Origin: Candidatus Aquicultor sp.
GTDB lineage: Bacteria > Actinomycetota > Aquicultoria > Aquicultorales > Aquicultoraceae
Direction: 5' to 3'
Assembly (NCBI GenBank): GCA_030682615.1
Contig: JAUXNY010000016.1
Coordinates: 1-37,048 of the forward strand
DNA length: 37,048 bases
The notes under the pieces: model-generated
What the model was told of the DNA's origin: nothing
Seen by the model: only the letters and a program-made list of their open reading frames with translations
The model's database searches: none
Shown here: in pieces, positions 1-9,531 of the stretch
Position numbering within the stretch: position 1 is the stretch's first letter
Layout: each line of letters opens with the position of its first letter
Position numbers and translations under genes: made by a program

Positions 1-170
1 ATCTCGATGTGTTTATAGGAGTCGGTCTTTACGAGTCCGGCCATCAACTTCACCATGGCGTTGTCGCTCGCGTCGATGATCTTTTCGCAGCTTGCTATCG
101 TATCGTCTTCGAGCCTAAGCCACTTTTCGACACCTTCTTCGAAATATTCCTTGCGTTCCACTGCAGCCAT
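1..170 (-). CDS. Partial CDS (3' end outside window), hypothetical protein MAAVERKEYFEEGVEKWLRLEDDTIASCEKIIDASDNAMVKLMAGLVKTDSYKHIE...
   Basis: Reverse strand is open from ATG at 170 to the window edge, with an SD-like CGAGGAGG just upstream. Missing from the ORF track because no stop lies in the window. Confidence 0.65.
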   Translation of the reverse strand, partial: MAAVERKEYFEEGVEKWLRLEDDTIASCEKIIDASDNAMVKLMAGLVKTDSYKHIE

Positions 171-364
171 GATTATTCCTCCTCGTATCTTGCCCTTATA
201 ACCTGAACGAGCATATAGCGTGCGATTTGCCTTCATCTTTACCCGGAACGCGTGCTTCTCACACCTTCGGCGGTACTTAGCGATATTAGATGTTTGGCGG
301 TGATAATCTCTGGTTTTTGCTACAATTGTCTACAGTGGACTCGCTTTAATATTGGAGGATATCG

Positions 365-553
365 ATGATACCAAAGGTAGATCCCGGTCTTTGTATCGGG
401 TGCGGAAACTGTGAGCTGCTATGCCCGCGCGTATTTACCGTCCACAACGATGGGATATCGTACGTTATCAAGGACTCCGATTGCGAGGAGGAGGGCTGCT
501 GTGAAGAGGCGGCAGAAGAGTGCCCTGTGGGTGCGATCAAGACGAGGTGGTGA
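365..553 (+). CDS. 4Fe-4S single-cluster ferredoxin
   Basis: CIGCGNCELLCP ... CPVGAI cysteine pattern; RBS ggagg upstream of ATG. Confidence 0.9.
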   Translation: MIPKVDPGLCIGCGNCELLCPRVFTVHNDGISYVIKDSDCEEEGCCEEAAEECPVGAIKTRW

Positions 554-556
554 TAG

Positions 557-1201
557 GTGAAGAGCACCCAAACAGCAAAGCACGCCGGAGAAATCATCAG
601 GAGACTGAAAGACGAATACAGGAACGCAGGAATCGTTCTTAATTATTCTAACGACTTTGAGCTGTTGGTGGCGGTGATTCTCTCAGCCCAGTGCACCGAC
701 AAGAAGGTAAACGAAGTCACAACGGAGCTCTTCAAGAAATATACGGTTGTCGGCGATTATGCGGAGGCCGACCTTAAGGAGTTGGAGAAGGATGTTCGGC
801 CGACCGGTTTTTTCAGAAACAAAGCTCAGAACATAAAGGGCGCTGCTGTGATGGTGCTCGAAAAATTCGGCGGGAAAATCCCATCGACGATGGATGAGAT
901 TCTAGAGCTGCCCGGTGTGGCGCGCAAGACCGCTAATATAGTCCTCGGGAACGCATATGGTGTCGTCGTCGGAATCGCGGTCGACACCCATGTGAAGCGT
1001 CTATCCCGGCGCCTCGGACTCTCCAAGAACGAAAACCCCGATAAAATAGAGCGTGACCTGATGGAGATTATTCCAAATGCCGAATGGTTTGGATTCACCT
1101 ATCTGATGATAGAACATGGCCGGGCTATCTGCGATGCGAAAAAGCCTCGTTGCGATAAATGTCTGCTCAACGATGTCTGTCCCTCGGCCTTTAAAGTCTA
1201 G
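557..1201 (+). CDS. nth: Endonuclease III
   Basis: HhH motif (LPGVARKTANIVLGNAYG), catalytic VDTHVKRLSRRLGL, C-terminal C-X6-C-X2-C-X5-C FeS loop; GTG start. Confidence 0.95.
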   Translation: MKSTQTAKHAGEIIRRLKDEYRNAGIVLNYSNDFELLVAVILSAQCTDKKVNEVTTELFKKYTVVGDYAEADLKELEKDVRPTGFFRNKAQNIKGAAVMVLEKFGGKIPSTMDEILELPGVARKTANIVLGNAYGVVVGIAVDTHVKRLSRRLGLSKNENPDKIERDLMEIIPNAEWFGFTYLMIEHGRAICDAKKPRCDKCLLNDVCPSAFKV

Positions 1202-1515
1202 ACGACAGCGGCTCTGTTGCGCTGGGCTCGTCAAGAAAGTGAGTGCCGGCTTATCCCGTCAAGCCAACCTTGCGCTCTCTTGTACTATGACCAGGCATAC
1301 TAGACGTTTTACCGTCAACCGCATATAATATTTTCTAATCTGAGCCTTTCAGTATGTAATAAACCGATTAAATATCTCGACTAATATTTGATAAATGGCT
1401 GAAAAAGCTCCTTGATACTTCTAAATCTCAAGATAAAACCGCTCGTTTAAGCCAGTCATTTAATAATAAACCAGTGAATAAGAAGACTAACGAGGCTGAT
1501 CACAGGAGGCGATAA

Positions 1516-2028
1516 TTGAACTTACTGGAACTCATTCAAACTAGAAGAAGTGTGCGCAAATATACGGGTGAACCCGTCACGGATATGGATATCGACACGA
1601 TCCTGGAAGCGGGCAGGTGGGCTCCCTCGGGTCTCAACAACCAGCCTTGGCGGTTTGCCGTGATACGCAGCAAAGAGACGAAAAAACGGCTTGCGGTAGC
1701 GACAAAATATTCAACTATAATTCTTGGCTCGGACACCCTCATAGCGGTCTTCCTCGACCGCCTCGTCATATATGATAAGACAAAAGACGCCCAGGCTGTG
1801 GGCGCTTGTATTCAGAACATGCTTCTGCAGGCCCATGGAATGGGTCTTGGCGCGTGCTGGTTGGGTCAGATACTTGCCAAGGCCGAGATGGTAAGGCAGG
1901 CTATAGACGCGCCCGAAAACTACGAGCTGATGGCGGTAGTTGCCGTGGGTCATCCCGAGCCGGCGAAGCTGATAGGGAAACGTGAAGAACTCGACAAGCT
2001 GGTGTTCTTGCGCGAGAAGATCCAATAA
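1516..2028 (+). CDS. Nitroreductase family protein
   Basis: N-terminal LIQTRRSVRKYTGEPV and APSGLNNQPWRF, GLGACWLGQI; TTG start with AGGAGG upstream. Confidence 0.9.
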   Translation: MNLLELIQTRRSVRKYTGEPVTDMDIDTILEAGRWAPSGLNNQPWRFAVIRSKETKKRLAVATKYSTIILGSDTLIAVFLDRLVIYDKTKDAQAVGACIQNMLLQAHGMGLGACWLGQILAKAEMVRQAIDAPENYELMAVVAVGHPEPAKLIGKREELDKLVFLREKIQ

Positions 2029-2069
2029 TATATGCAGAAAAGACTAATAATCTTTGATGTAAGTGATTG

Positions 2070-3167
2070 TTAGGGCTCTAGCCGGTCAATTCTCTTAATG
2101 GTGTTGGATCCGATCACATAGAAAGCACCGTCGGGTGCTTGTGCGACGCCAACGACCTGTTCGTCGAAGTTCATGACAACGTTATCCGCGGCGACCGTAT
2201 CGAAATCAGGTTCGGCGAACTTGATAGCCCGAATCTCACGCGTTTTGTAGGAGCCAAAAACGAATGCATCACGTATTTCGGGGAAGCGGTCTCCGGCGTA
2301 GAATATAGCTTGCGTCGGCGCGATAGATTTCCTATAGACCGCGACCGGGTCTACGAATCGCTTGTCCCGGGCCTTTCCGGTCACCTCGGGCCAGCCGTAG
2401 TTCTTGCCCGCTTCGATTCTGTTTACCTCATCATTGTTTGTGGGGCCGTTCTCCGTTACGAAGAGCGTATTTGTGACCGGCTGAATCGCCATTCCGAATA
2501 TGTTTCGATGCCCATACGAGTAGACCGGCGAGCCGGGGAACGGGTTGTCGGACGGGATCTTGCCGTCCGCGTTCACCCGCAGGACTTTGCCGCCGGTCGA
2601 TTTGATATCCTGAGCCAGGCTGGTATCTCCAGTCTCTCCGGTAGAGACAAAGAGCCTGTCGTTCGGCCCGAAGACGAGGACGCCGCCGTTATGGATTCTA
2701 GCGCCCGGGATGTTGTCTATTATGATTTCGGGCCCGGGCTGAGCGTCGCCGTCGGCTTTGAACCTTACGACCTTGTTGAAGAGCTTACCGTCTTTATCGT
2801 ATGTGTGGTAGACGTAAACATAAGGAAGAGCTTGATAGCTAGGAGGTATGGCGATTCCTAGAAGCCCGGTTTCATGGTACCCGAGCATCCGCGGGACTTT
2901 TATAGTGGCGAAGGGCTCCGCTTGGAGCTTGCCGTCTTTGAAGACGCGCACGCGACCGACCCTCTCGGTTATAAATATGCGGCCGTCGGGCGCGAACGCC
3001 ATCGACGTCGGGGAGTCGAGGCCTTTTATCTCGGCCGGGTACGTTGAGGTCGGCGCGGTGGTCGTGGTCTTCTTTATTGTCTGCTCGACGCATCCGGCCA
3101 GGAGTAGGACGACTATAGCGAAGAGATAAATTGCATAGCGATGAATCGGCGACCCTGTCGTTTTCAT
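2070..3167 (-). CDS. PQQ-dependent sugar dehydrogenase-like (glucose/sorbosone dehydrogenase) lipoprotein
   Basis: Lipobox-like LLLAGC; beta-propeller motifs GLDSPTSMAFAPDGRIFITERVGRVRV, GLLGIAIPP, RIHNGGVLVFGPNDRLFVSTGE, YSYGHRN. Confidence 0.88.
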   Translation of the reverse strand: MKTTGSPIHRYAIYLFAIVVLLLAGCVEQTIKKTTTTAPTSTYPAEIKGLDSPTSMAFAPDGRIFITERVGRVRVFKDGKLQAEPFATIKVPRMLGYHETGLLGIAIPPSYQALPYVYVYHTYDKDGKLFNKVVRFKADGDAQPGPEIIIDNIPGARIHNGGVLVFGPNDRLFVSTGETGDTSLAQDIKSTGGKVLRVNADGKIPSDNPFPGSPVYSYGHRNIFGMAIQPVTNTLFVTENGPTNNDEVNRIEAGKNYGWPEVTGKARDKRFVDPVAVYRKSIAPTQAIFYAGDRFPEIRDAFVFGSYKTREIRAIKFAEPDFDTVAADNVVMNFDEQVVGVAQAPDGAFYVIGSNTIKRIDRLEP

Positions 3168-3396
3168 GCTCGATTTTTACCCCGGCATCGACCTGTTTAA
3201 ACCAACCGGTACTCACATAAGCGATTAAGGGCTTTGTGACCCAAAAATCCATCGTCTAATCGTTCTCGGGGCTTGCCTGTTAAGTCGCTGATTTGCCGGC
3301 GATTTTCGCGCCCCCTATTTGCTGCTATAATTACTGACAGCGAAGGACTTGCCTGCAAACACAGACCTGCTAGCGGGTTGTTGAGAAAGGGAAGAG

Positions 3397-4035
3397 ATGT
3401 CGATGGAAGAAAAAATATCGCGCCTTGGGGTCATGGGCGGTACTTTCAACCCGATTCATTACGGACACCTGGTCACGGCCGAAGAGGCTCTATCGCAATT
3501 CAAGCTCGACAAGGTTATGTTTATGCCGGCGGGCGTTCCGCCGCACAAGAGCGACCCGGAAATTCTCTTGCCGGAGGAGCGGTATCTTCTCACAGTCATA
3601 GCCACAGCCTCCAACCCTGATTTCGTCGTCTCGCGCCTTGAAATCGAGCGGAAGGGACCGTCTTATACGATAGACACACTCGCCCAGCTGCAGCAGATAT
3701 TCGGTCCCGACACCACGGTATTCTTCATCACCGGGGCGGATGCGGTGTGGGAGATTCTTACCTGGAAAAACGCTGAAGAACTGGTCGAGCTTACCGAATT
3801 TATCGCCGCGACGCGACCCGGTTACAGCCTCGAGAAGTTTAAGAAACTCCATGTTCTTCCCGAGGGTGAGGGCAGAGAGCCCGGCAGGCCGAGGGTGTCG
3901 ATTATGGAGATACCCGCGCTCGCCATCTCGTCAACCGATATTCGCAGACGCGTGCGGGAAGACCAGCCCATCCGGTATCTGGTTCCCGAAGGTGTCGCGA
4001 GCTATATTAAGAAGTCCGGGTTTTGGAAGGACTAA
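3397..4035 (+). CDS. nadD: Nicotinate-nucleotide adenylyltransferase
   Basis: GVMGGTFNPIHYGHL and ISSTDIRRRVREDQPIRYLVPEGVASYI motifs. Confidence 0.95.
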   Translation: MSMEEKISRLGVMGGTFNPIHYGHLVTAEEALSQFKLDKVMFMPAGVPPHKSDPEILLPEERYLLTVIATASNPDFVVSRLEIERKGPSYTIDTLAQLQQIFGPDTTVFFITGADAVWEILTWKNAEELVELTEFIAATRPGYSLEKFKKLHVLPEGEGREPGRPRVSIMEIPALAISSTDIRRRVREDQPIRYLVPEGVASYIKKSGFWKD

Positions 4036-4046
4036 AAGGGTCGAGT

Positions 4047-4628
4047 ATGCACGACGTTGGATTCATAAAAGAAAAACTCAAAGCCCGGTTGACGCCGCGA
4101 CATTTTGAGCATAGTCTCGGCACGGCGCAGACGGCCGCGGATATGGCCCACGCCTATGGCTTGGACGAGGAGAAAGCATACCTCGCGGGCTTGCTCCATG
4201 ATTATGCCAAATCCATGAGCGGCGGCGAACTGCTGGCGGCGGCGGCCGGATACGGTATCGAGGCCAATCCGGTCGAAATCGAGGCGCCGTATCTCTTGCA
4301 CTCTGAACTCGGTGCTTGTATGGTCAAAGAAGAACTCGGAATAGTCGACCAGGAGATACTCGATGCCATCGCGTATCACACAATAGGGTCTTGTTCGATG
4401 ACCGACTTTGATAAGATAATCTATATAGCGGATATGATAGAGCCGGGCCGGGCATATCCGGGGCTGGATAGGCTCCGTCACATGGCGTTGGAAGGGCTGG
4501 ACGAGGTGTTTCGCGAGGCGTACGCGCATTCGCTGGCACACCTTATCAAGGCTGGAAAGTTGATTCACCCGGTAACGGTCGAAGTATGGAATAGGTTAGT
4601 AGCACAAGAATATGGACGACTTCTTTGA
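4047..4628 (+). CDS. yqeK: HD-domain Ap4A hydrolase-type protein YqeK
   Basis: HD motif AGLLHDYAKSM, HSELGA, YHTIGS, IYIADMIEPGR; directly downstream of nadD. ATG at 4047 preferred to the TTG at 4023. Confidence 0.9.
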   Translation: MHDVGFIKEKLKARLTPRHFEHSLGTAQTAADMAHAYGLDEEKAYLAGLLHDYAKSMSGGELLAAAAGYGIEANPVEIEAPYLLHSELGACMVKEELGIVDQEILDAIAYHTIGSCSMTDFDKIIYIADMIEPGRAYPGLDRLRHMALEGLDEVFREAYAHSLAHLIKAGKLIHPVTVEVWNRLVAQEYGRLL

Positions 4629-5712
4629 AGCACAGGAAACCGATAGAGCTACCTCGCGCGCCGACCGCCTGAAGAAGGAAAAAGGCAGGCGCCGTCGGAG
4701 AAACCTCCTTTTATTCTTTTCAGCGGTAGTGTTGTTAGCGGTTGTCATCTTTATTGCTTGGGGGATCTATAGCGGTATGTTTGCGCGGTCGGCGACCCAG
4801 GCGACGAAGCCGGGCAAGAATACCGCTCACAGTGCTGTCGAGGCTAAGACGGAGGTGCCGACCGAGAGCGCCCAGGGCTTGACCGACGATGAGCCGCAGC
4901 AGTTAGCCATGCGCAAGCTGATGAATCTGTTGATTATCGGTGTAGAGGAGACTGCGGGCCGCAAGAGCGCAAAGGGATTGCTCTTGGCAAAGGTAGATTT
5001 TCAAAACGGCTCCATTAAGGCGATCAGCATCCCCGACAAGGTCTATCTCAATATTCCGGGGCTCGGACTCGACCAGATAAGTCAATCGTACAACGTCAGC
5101 TTGAACTCGACCCGTAAAGCCGTTGAGGACCTGCTGCAGGTTCCTATCGAAAACCACGTCGTACTCCACTACGGCGATTTCGAATATCTCATCAACGAGA
5201 AGCGCTTCAACGTAGTCTTCGACAAAGCCGTAGAGACGGGATTCTTCGAAAACGAGGTTCGGGGCTACAGCCGTGAAGTAGACAAGATTAATTCGGCCAA
5301 TACCGATATCATTCCGTTGCCGGTAAAGTTTGTCAGCATCAACGGGGAGCCGTATTATGAGCCCAACAATGACGAGGTAAACCGGCTGGTTTTTGCGCTG
5401 TGGGGAATAAAGCGGGTAGTCAAATCGGATACGATCCGTGTGATAATATTGAATGGATCAGGGACGCCCGGGATAGGGCGCGAGATATCGCAGCGGCTGA
5501 CGTCGAATGGATTCATGGTCACCGATGTCAAGAACGCCAGCAATTTTAGCTATTCGAAGACCCAGATAGTCGTATATAAAGAGGAGTATAAAGAGAAAGC
5601 CAAGACCATCCAGCAGATACTCGGCGTCGGCACGGTGGCGACGCACCTTATCTCGCAGGATGTGGCGGAAATCGCGATAATAGTGGGTAAGGATTTTAAG
5701 AGCACCAATTAA
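4612..5712 (+). CDS. LCP-like / LytR C-terminal domain membrane protein
   Basis: N-terminal TM segment; LLIIGVEE..., and IRVIILNGSGTPGIGREISQRLTSNGFMVTDVKNASNFSYSKTQIVVY matches LytR_C; between yqeK and rsfS. Confidence 0.75.
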   Translation: MDDFFEAQETDRATSRADRLKKEKGRRRRRNLLLFFSAVVLLAVVIFIAWGIYSGMFARSATQATKPGKNTAHSAVEAKTEVPTESAQGLTDDEPQQLAMRKLMNLLIIGVEETAGRKSAKGLLLAKVDFQNGSIKAISIPDKVYLNIPGLGLDQISQSYNVSLNSTRKAVEDLLQVPIENHVVLHYGDFEYLINEKRFNVVFDKAVETGFFENEVRGYSREVDKINSANTDIIPLPVKFVSINGEPYYEPNNDEVNRLVFALWGIKRVVKSDTIRVIILNGSGTPGIGREISQRLTSNGFMVTDVKNASNFSYSKTQIVVYKEEYKEKAKTIQQILGVGTVATHLISQDVAEIAIIVGKDFKSTN

Positions 5713-5727
5713 CTAGGAGGCCACAAA

Positions 5728-6075
5728 CTGGAAGCGCAAGAAATAGTAGAGATAGCCGCGCAAGCGGCGGCAGAGAAACAAGCGACCGACATATCCATCA
5801 TCGATGTCAGCGGCATCTTCGTCATCACCGATTATTTCATGATTTGCAGCGGCCAAACCGGCCGCCAGGTGCTGACTATCGCCGAGAACATCGAGGACAA
5901 GCTGCGCGAGCTGAAGGTGCGAAAAATCGGTCTGGAGGGTGACAAAGAAAAAAGCTGGATATTGTTGGATTTCGGCGCGGTCATCGTCCATGTCTTCACG
6001 CAAGAGCAGCGCAATTTCTACCAACTCGAGAAGTTGTGGTCGGACGCTCCGCGGCGCACCTGGGAAACGGGCTAG
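5728..6075 (+). CDS. rsfS: Ribosomal silencing factor RsfS, apparent CTG start
   Basis: From CTG 5728: (M)EAQEIVEIAAQAAAEKQATDISIIDVSGIFVITDYFMICSGQTGRQV...FGAVIVHVFTQEQRNFYQLEKLW. AGGAGG at 5715-5720 is 7 nt upstream. The ORF track's ATG at 5839 lies inside the conserved domain. Confidence 0.88.
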   Translation: MEAQEIVEIAAQAAAEKQATDISIIDVSGIFVITDYFMICSGQTGRQVLTIAENIEDKLRELKVRKIGLEGDKEKSWILLDFGAVIVHVFTQEQRNFYQLEKLWSDAPRRTWETG

Positions 6076-6123
6076 GCATAACGGCTCGAACTCGCTATAA
6101 TAGTCGAGTGCGCGTAGACGAAT

Positions 6124-6195
6124 GGGGCCATAGCTCAGCGGGAGAGCACTTGGCTGGCAGCCAAGGGGTCGAGGGTTCAAATCCCTCTGGCTCCA
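6124..6195 (+). tRNA. tRNA-Ala (anticodon GGC), CCA not encoded
   Basis: Cloverleaf readable: acceptor GGGGCCA/TGGCTCC with G3-U70 pair, anticodon stem CTTGG/CCAAG with loop CTGGCAG, T arm GAGGGTTCAAATCCCTC. Confidence 0.95.
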
Positions 6196-6196
6196 C

Positions 6197-6228
6197 AAAA
6201 AAGCCACCTTTTGCGGGTGGCTTTTTTT
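6197..6228 (+). terminator. Rho-independent terminator after tRNA-Ala
   Basis: aaaaaAGCCACCttttgcGGGTGGCTttttttt: GC-rich stem followed by T7. Confidence 0.85.
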
Positions 6229-6245
6229 GAATATGCAGTTGGAGG

Positions 6246-8732
6246 GTGAAGATGGCCGACCGATACGACCACAAAGAAATCGAAGCCAAATGGCAGAAGA
6301 GATGGGCGGAGCAGGACATCTACCGCACCTACGAGGATGCCTCAAAGCCCAAGAAGTACATCCTGGAGATGTTCCCTTATCCATCGGGCGCGCTTCATAT
6401 GGGCCATGTTCGCAATTATTCGATAGGCGATGTCGTCGCCAGATATAACAAGATGAACGGCTATAACGTGCTCCATCCGATAGGCTACGACGCCTTCGGC
6501 ATGCCGGCCGAGAACGCGGCGATAGCGCGAAGCATCCATCCGAAGAAATGGACCTTTAGCAACATCGAAAGCATGCGTGAGCAGCTCAAGCAGATGGGTT
6601 TGAGTTACGATTGGAGCCGTGAGGTAAACACGGCTAGCCCCGACTATTACCGCTGGGGCCAGTGGCTCTTCCTGAAGTTCTACGAGCGCGGCCTGGCGTA
6701 TCGCAAAAAAGCGACGGTCAATTGGTGCCCGAGCTGCGAGACGGTTCTCGCCAACGAGCAGGTGGAGGACGGCGGGTGCTGGCGTTGCGGCGCCGTCGCC
6801 GAGCAGCGCGAGCTGGAGCAATGGTTCTTCAAAATAACCGACTACGCTGAGCGTTTGCTATATGATTTGGACGACCTTGACGGATGGCCGGAACGCGTCA
6901 AGATAATGCAGCGCAACTGGATAGGCCGGAGCGAAGGCGCCTATGTCGACTTCGAGATAAAAGGCGGCGACGAAAAGGTTACCGTCTTTACTACCAGGCC
7001 GGACACGCTATACGGTTCGACTTTCTTCCTGCTGGCGCCGGAGCACCCGTTGGTCGATAAACTCGTTGCGGGCACGGCCTATGAGGCGGGCGCGAAGGAG
7101 TTTCGCCATAAAGTCGCGGCCGAGACCGAAATCGACCGCACCTCCGCCGAGAAAGAGAAGAACGGCTTCTTTACGGGAGCCTATGCCATAAACCCGGTAA
7201 ACGGAGAGGAAATTCCCGTTTATCTTGCGGATTACGTGCTTATGGGTTACGGGACCGGCGCGGTCATGGCGGTTCCCGCGCACGACCAGCGCGACTTTGA
7301 GTTCGCCACCAAATACGACCTGCCTATCAGGGTCGTCATCGAGCCGGAAGGTGAGCAGCTAGCTTCCTCGATGATGACGCAAGCCTACGAGGGCGAAGGG
7401 GTTATGGTCAACTCCGGGCCGTTCGACGGCACACCACAGGCCCAGGGGGTCACCAAGGTCACCGAGTATCTAAAGGAGCGCGGCGTCGGCGAGGCGGCGG
7501 TCAACTACCGCCTGCGCGACTGGCTCATATCGCGCCAACGCTATTGGGGCAACCCGATACCGATGGTCTACTGCGATAGCTGCGGCGTCGTGCCGGCAAA
7601 AGAAGAAGACCTGCCGATTAGGCTCCCGGACGACGTGGAAATAACCGGCTCGGGCGGCTCACCACTCGCTCGCCATGAGTCATTTATACATACAGCCTGC
7701 CCGGCATGCGGCGGCGCGGCGCGGCGCGAAACCGACACTATGGACACCTTTATCGATTCATCCTGGTACTTCTTGCGCTACTGCAGCCCACATGATGAGA
7801 CGCTGCCGTTTGCGAAAGAGGCGGTAGACTACTGGATGCCGGTCGACCAGTATATAGGAGGCATCGAGCATGCGGTTTTACACCTGCTGTACTCGCGCTT
7901 CTTCACGAAGGTTCTGAGCGATATGGGGCTTGTCGGCGTCATCGAGCCGTTTACAAACCTGCTTACGCAGGGGATGGTAATAAAAGACGGGGCGAAGATG
8001 TCCAAGTCGAAGGGGAATGTCATAGACCCCGGCGCAATCATCAGCCGCTACGGCGCGGACACCGCGCGCCTATTTATCCTGTTCGCGTCGCCGCCGGAGA
8101 AAGAGTTGGAGTGGAGCGACCGGGGCGTCGAGGGCTCGTACCGCTTCCTGAACCGCGTGTGGCGCTTGGTCGAGGATAGTAAGGGACTTATCGCCGGTGT
8201 AGCCGCGGCGGGCGCGCGCTCTGCCGACAACTTAGGGCCCGACGAACGCGAAGTGCGCTTTATGGTCCATCGCACCATCAAACGCGTGACGGAAGATATC
8301 GAGCGTTTTAGCTTCAATACCGCGATAAGCGCGGTCATGGAGCTGGTAAACACCCTGTACAAATATAACGAGTCTGCTCAGCGTAACCCCGCGGTTATGC
8401 GCGAAGCTATCGATAGCCTTGTGTTGCTGCTCGCGCCGTTCGCGCCGCATCTCATAGAGGAGCTGTGGGAAGGGCTAGGCAATGCCGACAGCGTCCACCT
8501 GCAGACTTGGCCGGCGTTCGACCCCGAGCTTGCCAAATCCGAAGAGGTCACCCTGGTCGTGCAAATAAACGGCAAGGTGAGAGACAAAATCACCGTCGCA
8601 GCCGATATCGCCGAAGACGAGATGAAGGAGATAGCGCTCGCCTCAGACAAGGTCAAGGCGCACGTCGGGGACGCGGATGTTAAGAACATCTTCATCGTGC
8701 CGGGCAAACTCGTTAATATTGTGATCAAGTAG
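6246..8732 (+). CDS. leuS: Leucyl-tRNA synthetase
   Basis: Class I HIGH-like [22 protein letters not shown] signature, editing domain [11 protein letters not shown]; start GTG 6246 or ATG 6252. Confidence 0.97.
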   Translation: MKMADRYDHKEIEAKWQKRWAEQDIYRTYEDASKPKKYILEMFPYPSGALHMGHVRNYSIGDVVARYNKMNGYNVLHPIGYDAFGMPAENAAIARSIHPKKWTFSNIESMREQLKQMGLSYDWSREVNTASPDYYRWGQWLFLKFYERGLAYRKKATVNWCPSCETVLANEQVEDGGCWRCGAVAEQRELEQWFFKITDYAERLLYDLDDLDGWPERVKIMQRNWIGRSEGAYVDFEIKGGDEKVTVFTTRPDTLYGSTFFLLAPEHPLVDKLVAGTAYEAGAKEFRHKVAAETEIDRTSAEKEKNGFFTGAYAINPVNGEEIPVYLADYVLMGYGTGAVMAVPAHDQRDFEFATKYDLPIRVVIEPEGEQLASSMMTQAYEGEGVMVNSGPFDGTPQAQGVTKVTEYLKERGVGEAAVNYRLRDWLISRQRYWGNPIPMVYCDSCGVVPAKEEDLPIRLPDDVEITGSGGSPLARHESFIHTACPACGGAARRETDTMDTFIDSSWYFLRYCSPHDETLPFAKEAVDYWMPVDQYIGGIEHAVLHLLYSRFFTKVLSDMGLVGVIEPFTNLLTQGMVIKDGAKMSKSKGNVIDPGAIISRYGADTARLFILFASPPEKELEWSDRGVEGSYRFLNRVWRLVEDSKGLIAGVAAAGARSADNLGPDEREVRFMVHRTIKRVTEDIERFSFNTAISAVMELVNTLYKYNESAQRNPAVMREAIDSLVLLLAPFAPHLIEELWEGLGNADSVHLQTWPAFDPELAKSEEVTLVVQINGKVRDKITVAADIAEDEMKEIALASDKVKAHVGDADVKNIFIVPGKLVNIVIK

Positions 8733-8796
8733 TCGCATATAAAAATTCTGCATTTCCCGGCAGGAAACCGCCTTCATCCCATCGAACAACGCATAT

Positions 8797-9531
8797 ATGC
8801 AAAAGCACATCGGAACGACAGACAACCCTAAAGACAAGCGCAAAGCAGAAGAAATCGTCGTCGACATACGAGACAAGCTCCAGGACAGCGGTTTTTCGAT
8901 TGACAATCGCCAGCTGGCAGCGATTATCGTGCTTCTCATAGTAACGGTCGTCGGTAGCGCGTTGTTCTATATAAACTCCAGGCCAAAGCCGGTGGTCGTA
9001 GTCAAAGCGGACGAGCGAAAGACGGCATCGCAAGAGAAACAAGAGGACCCAGAGGCGACGCCTGCGAAAGAACCGGCCCAACTCTATGTCCATGTCGCGG
9101 GCGCGGTAGCCAAACCCGGCGTCTACGCGCTTAAAGACGGGAGCCGCATCGTAGACGCGATTGGTGTCGCGGGAGGCGGCGCGCCCGATGCCGATGAAGA
9201 CGCTCTCAATCTCGCCGCCAAGCTTATCGATGGACAACGCGTCTACGTGCCGAAAAAAGGCGAGACGCCCCAACCCGTGAGCGGGATGAGCGCGGGGGGC
9301 GATGCGGGCGTCATCGGTGACCCGGCCGCAGCGGGCGGCAAAATCAACATAAACCTAGCCTCTGCCGAGCAGCTCGATTTCTTATCGGGGGTGGGCGAGG
9401 TGACCGCCAAGAAGATCATCGACCACCGCACGAAAAATGGTCCATTCAGGCGCGTCGAGGATATCATGCAAATCGACGGCATCGGCCAGAAGAAGTTCGA
9501 AAAGCTCAAAGACGAGATATCGGTCGAATGA
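8797..9531 (+). CDS. comEA: Competence protein ComEA (SLBB + helix-hairpin-helix)
   Basis: LYVHVAGAVAKPGVYALKDGSRIVDAI (SLBB) and ININLASAEQLDFLSGVGEVTAKKIIDHRTKNGPF (HhH); before comEC. Confidence 0.92.
   Translation: MQKHIGTTDNPKDKRKAEEIVVDIRDKLQDSGFSIDNRQLAAIIVLLIVTVVGSALFYINSRPKPVVVVKADERKTASQEKQEDPEATPAKEPAQLYVHVAGAVAKPGVYALKDGSRIVDAIGVAGGGAPDADEDALNLAAKLIDGQRVYVPKKGETPQPVSGMSAGGDAGVIGDPAAAGGKININLASAEQLDFLSGVGEVTAKKIIDHRTKNGPFRRVEDIMQIDGIGQKKFEKLKDEISVE

Noticed and set aside
1202-1515. AT-rich interval between nth and the nitroreductase as a possible mobile remnant
   Set aside because: No protein-like frame, inverted repeats or similarity to other repeats in the window.
2139-2861. 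240-aa plus-strand ORF
   Set aside because: Antisense to the well-supported sugar dehydrogenase (2070-3167 minus); composition looks like a shadow ORF.
4032-4568. 178-aa minus-strand ORF opposite yqeK
   Set aside because: Shadow ORF of a conserved HD-domain gene.
6036-6319. ORFs across the tRNA (6036-6230 plus, 6095-6319 minus)
   Set aside because: They translate the tRNA and terminator, so they are artefacts.
5713-6384. 223-aa minus-strand ORF
   Set aside because: Runs antisense through rsfS and tRNA-Ala into leuS; no protein-family signal.
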